Of a stretch of DNA of 64,000 nt, positions 1 through 8,462 are shown piece after piece (within the stretch, counting starts at the first letter, position 1; each line of letters opens with the position of its first letter). Location of the stretch: NCBI RefSeq assembly GCF_015694725.1, contig NZ_JADQDQ010000015.1:1-64000 (forward strand), read 5' to 3'. Below the pieces are notes generated by a model that saw only the letters and a program-made list of their open reading frames with translations, was not told the DNA's origin and made no database searches. The stretch comes from Hymenobacter jeongseonensis. GTDB taxonomy: Bacteria; Bacteroidota; Bacteroidia; Cytophagales; Hymenobacteraceae. The translations under genes and the position numbers were made by a program.

Positions 1-74
1 GACCCGCTCTTTTTGGCTGTCATAACAGAAGAAATATACGTCCTTCTTCTGTCCGGCTCTCCTAGACCACCTCA
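1..74 (-). mobile_element. IS3-family element, terminal part, running off the left edge
   Basis: The stretch matches the orfA end of the complete IS3-family element at 9161-10405: the same AGAAG/TATACGTCCTTCTTCTGTCC block, the same CCTAGACCA-type terminus, and a minus-strand ATG at 21-23 opening a frame that reads M-T-A-K-K-S-G, close to the M-A-T-K-S-I-G start of that element's orfA. The two copies differ at several positions, so this is a related element and not an identical copy. The outer terminus is placed at about 74. The rest lies outside the window, so I cannot say whether it is intact. Confidence 0.7.
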
Positions 75-186
75 CAAAGGGATTAGCTCAGGAAGGGAGC
101 AGCAAGTTCGCTGCCCTTACCCATAAGTCTACCAAAACGGTGGTGGCTTAAACGCGCTCCGTTCAAAACAGGAGGGGATTATTCCC

Positions 187-543
187 TTACTTAAAGACCC
201 CGTTGTGGTTCCGGTACAGTGCGCAAAGCAGGGCCAGCCCAAAACTAAGCGCATAGTACGTCATCACCACGAGCACAAGGGGCAGGCGATTGACCCACTC
301 AGCGTCTTGGTAGCGGTTGAGAATCCGCCAGGAACGGCGATTGTAGTACCAGAAGGCGCCAACCTGGACGCCCCCAGCCAGGGCCACAAACGCCACCGGG
401 TGCTTGTCCAGCGCCCATTCGACGTCCAGCAGGCGTGCCAACACCAAGCTCAGGGCAATCGCATTCAACAAGAGGCCCGTCTCCACCGGGCCGTACGCGC
501 CAAGGGCCGCACCGCCCCAGTATCGGCCCGTATTATGAGACAC
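187..543 (-). CDS. Small integral membrane protein, unknown function
   Basis: This encodes 118 residues with three likely membrane segments at about 17-38, 47-66 and 86-108, joined by short charged loops (an YYNRRSWRILNRYQD loop is visible). I do not recognise a family and can infer no reaction. It stands alone between the left IS end and the SRPBCC gene and has no obvious operon partner. The ATG start lies just after an ordinary intergenic stretch and the codon use is that of the GC-rich host. It is probably a real but uncharacterised lineage-specific protein. Confidence 0.55.
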   Translation of the reverse strand: MSHNTGRYWGGAALGAYGPVETGLLLNAIALSLVLARLLDVEWALDKHPVAFVALAGGVQVGAFWYYNRRSWRILNRYQDAEWVNRLPLVLVVMTYYALSFGLALLCALYRNHNGVFK

Positions 544-777
544 CCCACACCCGCCAAAATTCGACCAACTGGCCTTAGCGTTGTTTTCTGTTCCAACTCC
601 AGTGCGACCCCTACTCCCGGTGAGCTCGTCTAGGTGAGGGAGGGGGTAAGTAGTCTTCTGGCGCGTTGAGGCGAAGCGTTTGCCCCTGCTTAGGGGCTTG
701 CTCGTGCTGGCAGGCCAGCCCCAAAGCAGGGACTGTAACGGCTATTAAAGTGACCAGCTAAAATGATGGTTTCGTTT

Positions 778-1272
778 TTAATTGGGTTTCGGCTTAAATG
801 CTTTTCGCAATAATTTCACCCAAATGCTCCAGTTCCGCTTTTTCCTTTCGGTTGTAAAATGACTTTCGACTTTATCAAAGGCATCCTCTATGTAAGCATC
901 GTGTAGCCAACGAATGGCGATTAACCACTGCAAAGTCGCCGCCAACCCGGTTGTAGTCATCTCAATGGTGTGTTTAAGTTCGCTTACATTATCGTCTAAT
1001 GCCGTGATTTCAAACGTATGAAATCCGCGAAAACCTTGGGGGCCAGTGAAGGTGAATTGTATGAATTCATCTGGCTCATACTTTTCAATTACATACTTCA
1101 TTGGTCCGTGTCCACCTTTTGACCCTATTGCTAATCCTTTGTCTAATATCATTGGGGACCATTTATCGGTTGCCAACATCAGGTCGTTCTTAGAAGACAA
1201 GGTCCTCAATAGCTCACCTATTCGAAGCTTTGACTGCTGAATGCTTCGCTTGTGCATATTTATGATTTTCAT
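778..1272 (-). CDS. SRPBCC-family (START-like) ligand-binding protein
   Basis: The 164-residue product has the pattern of the SRPBCC/polyketide-cyclase-like fold. It has an N-terminal H-x-R-x-I-x(n)-E/L-L start, a central segment on a bright GGHG-PMKYVIEKYEPDEFIQFTF strand pair, then F-x-G-F-H-T-F-E-I, and a long C-terminal helix. Members of this fold bind hydrophobic small molecules, but no ligand can be inferred. The gene is visibly richer in A and T than its neighbours and uses AAA/TTT-rich codons, which suggests recent acquisition from a lower-GC relative. It is a single gene with no operon partner. An alternative start is the ATG five codons downstream. Confidence 0.75.
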   Translation of the reverse strand: MKIINMHKRSIQQSKLRIGELLRTLSSKNDLMLATDKWSPMILDKGLAIGSKGGHGPMKYVIEKYEPDEFIQFTFTGPQGFRGFHTFEITALDDNVSELKHTIEMTTTGLAATLQWLIAIRWLHDAYIEDAFDKVESHFTTERKKRNWSIWVKLLRKAFKPKPN

Positions 1273-1409
1273 GCCTTTATGTTGATTAGCAGATTTAAAT
1301 TAAAAGACCCTGAATTTGCTGCTTCCATGTTTATGCAAACGGTTGAGGAAGGGCTTTGGGGATTGTTCGCGCTGGCTGGGTGGCTCGGTTTGGCCGGCCC
1401 TACTGGGGT

Positions 1410-1429
1410 GCGGGCAACGTGTTGCCCGC
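1410..1429. repeat. Short perfect hairpin downstream of the LytTR gene
   Basis: Nine-base arms GCGGGCAAC and GTTGCCCGC flank a two-base centre. It lies 67-86 bases beyond the stop of the minus-strand LytTR gene and could end its transcript, but no T-run follows on that strand. Confidence 0.3.
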
Positions 1430-1495
1430 CACGGCCGCTGACAATGCCGCCATTCGGGCCCTGGAAAAAAAAGCATTTTGAAGTAGCGCCGCTGC

Positions 1496-2227
1496 CTATC
1501 GCAAATGCAGCTGCCGTAGCACCTCCTGCCGGTAGGTGTTGCCCACGGGCACCTCGCGCGGGCCCACCAGCAATACATTGCCACTCAGGCGCTCCACGCT
1601 GCTTAGGTTCACCAGGTAGGACTTGTGGGTGCGCATGAACTGGCCGGCGGGCAGCTGGCTTTCCATCTGCTTCATTGTTTCGGCGGTGAGCAGCATGCGG
1701 CCTGAGGCCAGGTAGCATTTCACAAAATTGCCGTAGCCCTCCACAATGCGCAGGTCGGCAAAACGCACCCGTTCGGTGCCAGCATCGGTTTTCAGAAAAA
1801 TAAAGTCGGGAGCCGGAGACGCAGTGGGCATGGCCGCCGCTGGAGGCAGAGCAGATGGAGCCGTAAGGCCAGTCTGCAAGCGGCTGATGGCCTTCACAAA
1901 CCGTTCGAAGCGAATGGGTTTCAGCAGGTAATCCACCACGCCTAGGTCGAAGGCGTCGATGGCGTGGGCCGCGTGGGCCGTGCACAGCACCACGGCTGGC
2001 GGCTGGGGCAGGGCGCGCAGCAGCTCGAGGCCGGTGAGCTCGGGCATGTCCACGTCCAAAAACAGCACGTCGACGGGCGTGGTGCGCAGCAAGGTGAGGG
2101 CTTCCACAGCGCCGTAGCAGCTGCCGGCCCAGGTCACGAGGCCCGGCAGGCGGTCAAGGTACGTGCGCAGCACGGTGTGGGCCAGGGGCTCGTCGTCAAC
2201 CAACAGGCAGCGCAGGGGAGCAGGCAT
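1496..2227 (-). CDS. LytTR-family response regulator
   Basis: The 243-residue protein has a receiver domain (about 6-118) with the acidic pair D11-D12, phosphoacceptor D58 in LFLDVDMPE and lysine in the LLKPI motif. A low-complexity linker follows, then a LytTR DNA-binding domain (about 140-240) with the typical FLKTDAGTERVRFADLRIVEGYGNF start and MRTHKSYLVNL core. LytTR proteins bind paired direct repeats upstream of target genes. It lies downstream of its likely kinase (2370-3395) on the same strand, with a 30-bp inverted repeat between them. A candidate target is the ABC transporter operon transcribed divergently from the kinase. Confidence 0.95.
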   Translation of the reverse strand: MPAPLRCLLVDDEPLAHTVLRTYLDRLPGLVTWAGSCYGAVEALTLLRTTPVDVLFLDVDMPELTGLELLRALPQPPAVVLCTAHAAHAIDAFDLGVVDYLLKPIRFERFVKAISRLQTGLTAPSALPPAAAMPTASPAPDFIFLKTDAGTERVRFADLRIVEGYGNFVKCYLASGRMLLTAETMKQMESQLPAGQFMRTHKSYLVNLSSVERLSGNVLLVGPREVPVGNTYRQEVLRQLHLR

Positions 2228-2313
2228 TGGGCGAAAATGTATGATGTAGAAACGCCTAGTTGCGTCCCTTCATTGAACGATAATGGGTGGCTGGGCGCGT
2301 TTCCGACACCTTT

Positions 2314-2390
2314 AACCTGCAACTGGCGCTGTAGCGTTGTAGAGGCGCAAATAGGCGTCTTCTACAACGCTACAGCGCCAGTTGCAGGTT
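2314..2390. repeat. 30-bp perfect inverted repeat overlapping the kinase 3' end
   Basis: The arms 2314-2343 and 2361-2390 are exact reverse complements over 30 bases, with a 17-base spacer. The right arm contains the last six codons and the stop of the kinase gene (reading N-L-Q-L-A-L-stop on the minus strand), so the gene tail is duplicated in inverted form just downstream. It sits between kinase and regulator genes of the same strand, where the transcript would fold into a very stable hairpin. It could be an intra-operon attenuator, a processing site or a dispersed repeat. There is no T-run. Confidence 0.85.
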
Positions 2391-3395
2391 AGCGGCGTAA
2401 AACGTGCTGCTGGACTCAATGTCAAGCTGGTGGCGCTGGCCGGGGTAGTACTGCGCCAGCCGGGCCCGCAAGGTAGGCAGCCCCAGGCCGGAGGGCACCG
2501 CTCGAAAGTGCGGCGGAATGCTGTTGCCGGTACGCAGGGTCAGGCCCACATCGGTTTGGGTGAGTTCGATGCGAATGGTGTTCTGGCCGCTGGGGCCGAT
2601 GGCGTGCTTGAAGCAGTTTTCGACCAGCGGCAGCAGCAGCAGGGGAGCCAGGGGCTGCTCGGGGTGGGGCAGGTCCACGGTGAATTCCACTTGCGTGTTG
2701 TGGCGCAGGCGCAGCTTTTCTAGCCCGATGTAGTTGGCCAGGTACTCGGCCTCGGTGCCCACGGTCACGGTGGCCTGGCGGGAGCTGTCGAGCTGGTAGC
2801 GCATCAGGCCGGCCAGCTGCAGCAGCGCCTCGGGCATCTGGTCGGGGGCGGCCAGGCTCAGGCCATACAGGTTGTTGAGGGTGTTGAAAAGGAAGTGCTG
2901 GTTGACCTGCGCTTTGAGCAGGCTCAGCTCGGTTTCGAGCTGCAGGGCCCGCAGCTGCTGCATCTGGAAGTGGCTCACGATGCCGCGCCGCACGTAACGG
3001 GCAATGGTGGCAATGAGCAGAAACAGCAGCAGGTTGCCCACCGCGTGGCCGTACAAAGAAGCAGCCGTTTGATTCGGAGCGCCCGCGTTTGCCCCCGCAA
3101 TACTTTCCACTTCGCTGAGTAAATCGAGCAGGGCTCCGGCTGTCAACACCAAGCCCAGGGTAGCTGCGGCATATAACGCGTAGCGCCGTTGCTCCATGAA
3201 GCGCGTGAGCAGCCAACCGTGCACATAAATGGCGGGTGCCACCACGACCAGCGAGAGGACCTGCAGCCGCAGCCCGTCCTGCGGTTGAGCCCCGGTGAAG
3301 TTGGCCCACGCCAGGGCGCCATGGTAACCTAGTATGAGCAGCCAAACCACCCCGTGGCGGAAGGCCCGCAGCCTGATAAACTGTGCAATTGCCAT
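2370..3395 (-). CDS. LytS/YehU-type membrane sensor histidine kinase
   Basis: The 341-residue protein has four likely N-terminal membrane segments (about 15-33, 45-65, 73-92, 118-133), a short linker and a His_kinase (PF06580) domain. The phosphorylation box reads QVNQHFLFNTLNNL with H167; the near-invariant proline before the histidine in this family is replaced by glutamine. An N-box (LPLVENCFKHA) and a glycine-rich SGLGLPTLRARL loop indicate ATP binding. It presumably phosphorylates the LytTR regulator encoded just downstream. Its 5' end faces the ABC transporter operon across a 140-175 base intergenic region with candidate LytTR sites. Confidence 0.93.
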   Translation of the reverse strand: MAIAQFIRLRAFRHGVVWLLILGYHGALAWANFTGAQPQDGLRLQVLSLVVVAPAIYVHGWLLTRFMEQRRYALYAAATLGLVLTAGALLDLLSEVESIAGANAGAPNQTAASLYGHAVGNLLLFLLIATIARYVRRGIVSHFQMQQLRALQLETELSLLKAQVNQHFLFNTLNNLYGLSLAAPDQMPEALLQLAGLMRYQLDSSRQATVTVGTEAEYLANYIGLEKLRLRHNTQVEFTVDLPHPEQPLAPLLLLPLVENCFKHAIGPSGQNTIRIELTQTDVGLTLRTGNSIPPHFRAVPSGLGLPTLRARLAQYYPGQRHQLDIESSSTFYAANLQLAL

Positions 3396-3438
3396 GCTGC
3401 AAAACTACTGAAACCGGCCAGCGGCATTCAATTTAAAA

Positions 3439-3478
3439 TGACCAACTGCGTTGGTCAGCGCCAGAGAGTAGTTGGTCA
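3439..3478. promoter_or_regulatory. Candidate LytTR-regulator binding site (GTTGGTCA repeats)
   Basis: TGACCAAC-TGC-GTTGGTCA forms a perfect 8-bp inverted repeat at 3439-3457, and a second GTTGGTCA follows at 3471-3478. The two direct GTTGGTCA copies are 21 bp apart, about two helical turns, matching the paired-direct-repeat geometry known for LytTR regulators, and their GTTGGT core fits the GTTN(A/G)(T/G) core of that family. The site lies between the divergent kinase and ABC transporter genes. Assignment to this regulator is inference. Confidence 0.5.
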
Positions 3479-3570
3479 TGCTTTAGCCGATTACCGTCAT
3501 GAATATGTGTTAGCCGGCCACGGTAGGAGGAGATTTGTCCCCCACAAGCCACTACCTCATCTTCTTTCTC

Positions 3571-4473
3571 ATGTCCCTCACCATTACTAACCTCTCCAAA
3601 ACCTACCCCAACGGCACCCAGGCCCTCAAAAACGTCAGCCTGGACATTCCTACCGGCATGTTTGGCCTGCTGGGCCCCAACGGGGCCGGCAAGTCCAGCC
3701 TGATGCGCACCATTGCCACGCTGCAGGACGCCGACACGGGTTCCATCCGGCTCGACGATATTGACGTGCTGCGCGATAAGGAGGCGGTGCGCCGGGTGCT
3801 AGGCTATTTGCCGCAGGAGTTTGGCGTGTATCCCAGTGTAAGCGCCGAGGAGCTGCTCAACCATTTTGCTACCCTCAAGGGCATTGCCAACGGCCAGGAG
3901 CGCAAGGAGATGGTGGCGGCCCTGCTGCATCAGACCAACCTGTATGACGTGCGCAAAAAGCACGTGGGCGGCTACTCCGGCGGCATGAAGCAGCGTTTCG
4001 GCATCGCGCAGGCGCTGCTGGGCAACCCCCGCCTCATCATTGTGGACGAACCCACCGCCGGCCTCGACCCCGCCGAGCGGAACCGCTTCCACAACCTGCT
4101 GAGTGAGATTGGCGAAAACCTGGTTGTGATTCTGAGCACCCACATTGTGAGCGACGTGAGTGACCTCTGCCGCCACATGGCCATCATCAACAAGGGCGAG
4201 GTGCTGCTCACCGGCGACCCGCTCACGGTGATGCACAACCTACGGGGCAAAATCTGGAAAAAGCTGGTTGAGAAGCAGGAACTGCCGGCGCTGCAAGCCA
4301 GCCAGCAGGTTATCAGCTCGCGCCTGTTCGCGGGCCAAACCGTGGTGCATATCCTGGCCGACTCGGCCCCGGACAGTGGGTTTGAGGCGGTGAATCCGGA
4401 CCTGGAGGACGTGTATTTCTCGGAAATTAAGAATTATGAGGGGAGAGTAAAAAATGGGTTTGTGACGGCGTGA
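3571..4473 (+). CDS. ABC transporter ATP-binding protein
   Basis: This is a 300-residue ABC ATPase with Walker A G35-PNGAGKSS, a Q-loop (YLPQEFGVYP), the signature YSGGMKQR, Walker B LIIVDEPTAGLD and the H-loop STHIVSD. It closely follows the pattern of ATPases paired with Bacteroidota permease/M1-peptidase fusions, and the gene for such a fusion follows directly. I chose the ATG at 3571 because it gives the family N-terminus (MSLTITNLSKTYPNG). However, a strong AGGAGG at 3525-3530 lies just before an in-frame TTG at 3535, which would add 12 residues. The divergent LytTR kinase and the candidate LytTR sites upstream suggest two-component control. Confidence 0.93.
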   Translation: MSLTITNLSKTYPNGTQALKNVSLDIPTGMFGLLGPNGAGKSSLMRTIATLQDADTGSIRLDDIDVLRDKEAVRRVLGYLPQEFGVYPSVSAEELLNHFATLKGIANGQERKEMVAALLHQTNLYDVRKKHVGGYSGGMKQRFGIAQALLGNPRLIIVDEPTAGLDPAERNRFHNLLSEIGENLVVILSTHIVSDVSDLCRHMAIINKGEVLLTGDPLTVMHNLRGKIWKKLVEKQELPALQASQQVISSRLFAGQTVVHILADSAPDSGFEAVNPDLEDVYFSEIKNYEGRVKNGFVTA

Positions 4474-4568
4474 GGAATATTTCGCGCAGAGTCCCGCCGT
4501 GGTTGGCGCAGGGCTTCGCAGGGTGCTGCCACCGTCCGTTTTCACTTCTCAATTTCTAATTGCCGCTC

Positions 4569-7500
4569 ATGTTTCTTCCTATACTCCTTTTCGAACTGAA
4601 ATACCGGCTGAAGCGCCCGGCTACCTGGATTTACTTTGCCATCCTGTTCATGCTGGCGTTTCTGCTGGTCACGGCGGCGGGCGGCGGCTTCGGGCCGGGC
4701 AGCGACGTGAGCATCGGCGGCGACGGGCAGGCGGTGAAAATCAACGCGCCGTTTTCGGTTTCCATTACGATTACCCTGCTGAGCGTGTTCGGCGTCATCA
4801 TTGCCTCTTCGCTCATGGGCAACCCGGTGTACCGCGACTTTGAGCACCGCACCCACCCGTTGTTCTACACTACGCCCATCAGCAAATTCGGCTACCTGGG
4901 CGGGCGCTTTCTGGGGTCTTATCTGATTGCGGCGCTCGTGTTCAGCGGCATCGGGCTGGGCATCGGGCTGGCCGGCATCATGCCCTGGATAGAGCAGGAC
5001 CGGTTTCTGGCCAGCACGCCGCCGGGCACCTACCTGTGGCCCTACCTCACGCTGGTGCTGCCCAACCTGCTGTTTACGGGCGCCATTTTCTTTACCACGG
5101 CCACGCTCACGCGCAACATCCTGAGCACTTACATCGGCGCCGTACTGCTGTTGGTGGCTTACATCGTCTCCGTCGCCTACCTGAATGATCTGAAGAACGA
5201 GCACCTGGTAGCGGCGTTGGACGCTTTCGGCCTTACGGCCCTGGAATTTACTACGCGCTACCTCACCACCCCGGAGAAAAACACCCTGCTCGTGCCGCTG
5301 TCCAGCTACCTGCTGCTCAACCGGGCCGTGTGGCTGAGCTTTGGGCTGGCGCTGCTGGCGTTTTGCTACGCGCGGTTTACGTTTTCGGCGCTGGCTTCGG
5401 AAAAGGTGTCGAAGAAGGTTCGGCACGCCTCAGCAGCTACGGCTGGCGCGCTGGCGGAAGCTGATGCGGTGCAGCCAGGCTTACCCGGCGGCCTGCGCCT
5501 GCCGCGCGTGACGCAGGTTTTCTCCGGTGGCCTGAGCCTCAGCCAGTGGTGGAGCCTGACTAGGCTGGAGTTTTGGGGTATCGTGCGCAGCCGCTACTTC
5601 GCGGCTATTGCCGGCGCCGGCATCATTGTGCTGCTGGCTACCGCTTCCCAGGCCGGCAAGACGTTCGATACCCCCACCTTTCCGCTCACCAGTCAGTACC
5701 TGAGCATCGCGGGCGGGCCGTTTTTCCTGTTCCTGTTCGCCATCATCATCTTCTACAGCGGCGAGCTGGTCTGGCGCGAGCGCCAGGCCGGCGTGGCCCA
5801 GATTGTTGATGCCGTGCCGATTCCCAACGGGGTGCCGTTTCTGAGCAAGCTGGCCGCGCTGGGACTGGTGCAGGTGGTGCTCATGGCCGTAGTGATGGGG
5901 TGTGGCCTGCTCACCCAAACGCTGAAAGGCTACTTCAACTTCGAAATCGGCCTGTACCTGCAGGCGCTGTTCCTCTACCAGCTGCCCTTCCTGCTGCTAC
6001 TCTGTGTGCTGGCCATGGTAACGCAGGTAGTGGTGAATAATAAGTACCTGGGCTTCGCCGTCATCATGGTGTACTACCTGGCCGACGCGTTTCGGCCGCA
6101 AATCGGCCTGGGCCACCGGCTGCTGGATTTTGGGGGCAGCATCACGCCCGGCCCCTACTCAGCCATGAACGGCTACGGCCATTTTCTGCCCGCCTTCTGG
6201 TGGAACAAGCTGCTCTGGGCCGGCGTAGCCCTGCTGATGGTGCTGGCCGCCACGCTGCTCTGGGTGCGCGGCACCGACACCACCGGCCGCCTGCGCGAGG
6301 CGCGCCGCCGCTGGAGTGCCGGCAGCAGCGCCACGCTGGCGCTGGGCCTGCTCATCAGCCTGGGTGCCGGCGGCTACATCTTCTACAATACTAACGTGTT
6401 GAACCAGTACCTCAGCCCCAAGGCCGGCGAGCAGCAGCAGCTGGCCTACGAGCAGCAGTACCGCCGCTACAAAGACGTGCCGCAGCCCCGCGTCACGGCC
6501 GTGAGCCTGAAGACCGACATCTTTCCCAGCACCCGCGCCGTGCGGTTCCGGGGTCAGTTTACGCTGGTAAACAAGCACGCGGAGCCGCTGGACTCGGTGA
6601 TTGTGAGCTTGCCCGCAGAGCGGCATCCGCGGGTGCGTAGCCTCGCGCTGGGTGCCCCCGGCCAGGCCACCCTGGCCCTGAACGACACCACCTTTGGCTT
6701 CCGCATCTACCGCCTGGCCCGGCCCCTGGCTCCTGGCGACTCGCTGGCCCTGCGTCTGGATTTGTTTTATCAGGAGCGCGGCTTCCCTAACGCGGGCTCC
6801 AACACGGACATCGTGTACAATGGCACGTTTATCAGCAACGGCTACCTGCCCGGCCTGGGCTACCGCGAGGAAGTCGAAATCAGCGGCGACCAGGACCGCA
6901 AAAACTATGGCCTGAAGCCCAAGCCCCGCATGGCCAGGGTCGATGACCTGAAGGCCCGCCAGAACACCTACATCGGCACCGATGCCGACTGGATACGCTT
7001 CCGGACCACCGTCAGCACCGAAGCCGACCAGACGGCCGTGGCCCCCGGCTACCTCCAAAAGGAGTGGGTGAAGGACGGCCGCCGCTACTTCACCTACGTG
7101 ATGGACCGGCCCATGAAAAACTTCTACACCTTTCTGTCGGCCCGCTACAAAACCTATTCCGACCAGTGGGTAGACACGGCCGGCCGGCGCACCATCCCGG
7201 TGGTTATCTACTACCACCCGGGCCACGAGTACAACCTCAAGCGCATGGCCGAAGGTGCCAAGGACGCGCTGGCGTACTGCTCCCGGAATTTCTCACCCTA
7301 CCAGCATCGGCAGCTGCGCATCCTGGAGTTTCCGCAGTATGCGGCCTTCGCCCAAAGCTTCGCCAACACCATTCCGTTCTCGGAAGCCATTGGCTTCGTG
7401 GCCGATGTGGACGACAACAACCCAGAGGACTTGAACATACCCTACTACATAACGGCCCACGAAGTGGCGCACCAGTGGTGGGGCCACCAGGTAGTGGGCG

Positions 7501-8237
7501 GCGCCGTGCAGGGCAGCACGCTTATGTCGGAAGCCATGTCTGAGTACTCAGCCCTCATGGTGCTCAACCACCACAACGGAGCCAGCACCATGCAGCGCTT
7601 TCTCAAGCTCGACATGAGCCGCTACCTGCAGGGCCGCAGCACCGAGCAGAAAAAGGAGGTGCCGCTGGCATTGGTCGAGAATCAGCAGTACATCCACTAC
7701 CGCAAAGGCTCCGTGGTGATGTATGCGCTGCAGGACTACCTGGGTGAGGCCACCCTCAACGGCGCCCTGAAAAAGTACGTGGCCGCCACCGCCTTCCAGC
7801 AGCCGCCCTACACCAACTCGCCCGAGTTTATCGGCTACCTGCGCCGCGCTGCGCCCGACTCGCTGCAGCCGTATATCACCGACCAGTTTGAGCGCATCAC
7901 CCTGTTCGACAACCGCGTGACCACCGCTACCAGCAAGAAGCTGCCCAACGGCCAGTACCAAGTGGACTTCACGGTGAAGAGCAACAAGTTCTACGCCGAC
8001 AGCTCCGGTAATCAGCGCCCGGCCGACCAGAGCCGCGACGCCCTGCCAGTGGCCGTATTCCCAGAGCTGGGCAAAGACAAAAAGCCCGTGCCGCCGATGT
8101 TGATGGTGAAGCGCCGCCTGCGCCCCGGCGACAACCGGCTCCGCTTTGTGGTGAACAAGAAGCCTGCTTCAGTAGCCATAGATCCTTACAACATGATTAT
8201 CGACCGGCGGCTGGACGACAACGTGAAGGAGCTGTAA
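4569..8237 (+). CDS. ABC transporter permease fused to M1-family aminopeptidase
   Basis: The 1222-residue protein starts with ABC-2-type permease segments (about ten or more membrane helices within the first 600 residues, in two halves separated by a hydrophilic linker near 270-330). It ends with a periplasmic-type M1 metallopeptidase domain (about 610-1222). The zinc site is H964-E-V-A-H968 followed by a SEAMSEY segment carrying the third ligand, about one residue further than the usual HExxH-x18-E spacing. The usual exopeptidase GAMEN motif is not obvious; NTIPFSEAIGF lies in its place. Such fusions are known in Bacteroidota, but substrate and role are not established. It is co-transcribed with the ATPase. 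Confidence 0.92.
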   Translation: MFLPILLFELKYRLKRPATWIYFAILFMLAFLLVTAAGGGFGPGSDVSIGGDGQAVKINAPFSVSITITLLSVFGVIIASSLMGNPVYRDFEHRTHPLFYTTPISKFGYLGGRFLGSYLIAALVFSGIGLGIGLAGIMPWIEQDRFLASTPPGTYLWPYLTLVLPNLLFTGAIFFTTATLTRNILSTYIGAVLLLVAYIVSVAYLNDLKNEHLVAALDAFGLTALEFTTRYLTTPEKNTLLVPLSSYLLLNRAVWLSFGLALLAFCYARFTFSALASEKVSKKVRHASAATAGALAEADAVQPGLPGGLRLPRVTQVFSGGLSLSQWWSLTRLEFWGIVRSRYFAAIAGAGIIVLLATASQAGKTFDTPTFPLTSQYLSIAGGPFFLFLFAIIIFYSGELVWRERQAGVAQIVDAVPIPNGVPFLSKLAALGLVQVVLMAVVMGCGLLTQTLKGYFNFEIGLYLQALFLYQLPFLLLLCVLAMVTQVVVNNKYLGFAVIMVYYLADAFRPQIGLGHRLLDFGGSITPGPYSAMNGYGHFLPAFWWNKLLWAGVALLMVLAATLLWVRGTDTTGRLREARRRWSAGSSATLALGLLISLGAGGYIFYNTNVLNQYLSPKAGEQQQLAYEQQYRRYKDVPQPRVTAVSLKTDIFPSTRAVRFRGQFTLVNKHAEPLDSVIVSLPAERHPRVRSLALGAPGQATLALNDTTFGFRIYRLARPLAPGDSLALRLDLFYQERGFPNAGSNTDIVYNGTFISNGYLPGLGYREEVEISGDQDRKNYGLKPKPRMARVDDLKARQNTYIGTDADWIRFRTTVSTEADQTAVAPGYLQKEWVKDGRRYFTYVMDRPMKNFYTFLSARYKTYSDQWVDTAGRRTIPVVIYYHPGHEYNLKRMAEGAKDALAYCSRNFSPYQHRQLRILEFPQYAAFAQSFANTIPFSEAIGFVADVDDNNPEDLNIPYYITAHEVAHQWWGHQVVGGAVQGSTLMSEAMSEYSALMVLNHHNGASTMQRFLKLDMSRYLQGRSTEQKKEVPLALVENQQYIHYRKGSVVMYALQDYLGEATLNGALKKYVAATAFQQPPYTNSPEFIGYLRRAAPDSLQPYITDQFERITLFDNRVTTATSKKLPNGQYQVDFTVKSNKFYADSSGNQRPADQSRDALPVAVFPELGKDKKPVPPMLMVKRRLRPGDNRLRFVVNKKPASVAIDPYNMIIDRRLDDNVKEL

Positions 8238-8376
8238 TAAGCGTTTCGGCCCGGCCCTGCGGCTTTTCAGGCTAAATGCGCCAGTCTAAGCTCCTGGCCG
8301 CGGGGGCGCCCGCGCCCATTTGCGCCGCAGGAAGTGTTGGCTCGCGCCGGCTACCCGGTGCGCGGCTTGGCACCGG

Positions 8377-8415
8377 TGCCGGGGCAAATGCCGGGGGCCT
8401 GTACATGCCCCGGCA
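8377..8415. terminator. Hairpin after the ABC transporter operon
   Basis: TGCCGGGGCA (8377-8386) pairs exactly with TGCCCCGGCA (8406-8415) around a 19-base loop, 140 bases after the permease stop and 48 bases before the next ATG. A pyrimidine-rich but not T-only stretch follows. It is a plausible terminator or leader hairpin. Confidence 0.4.
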
Positions 8416-8462
8416 GAACCCTTCTTTCGCATTCTCTTTTAACCTTACCCCCTTGCGTTAAC

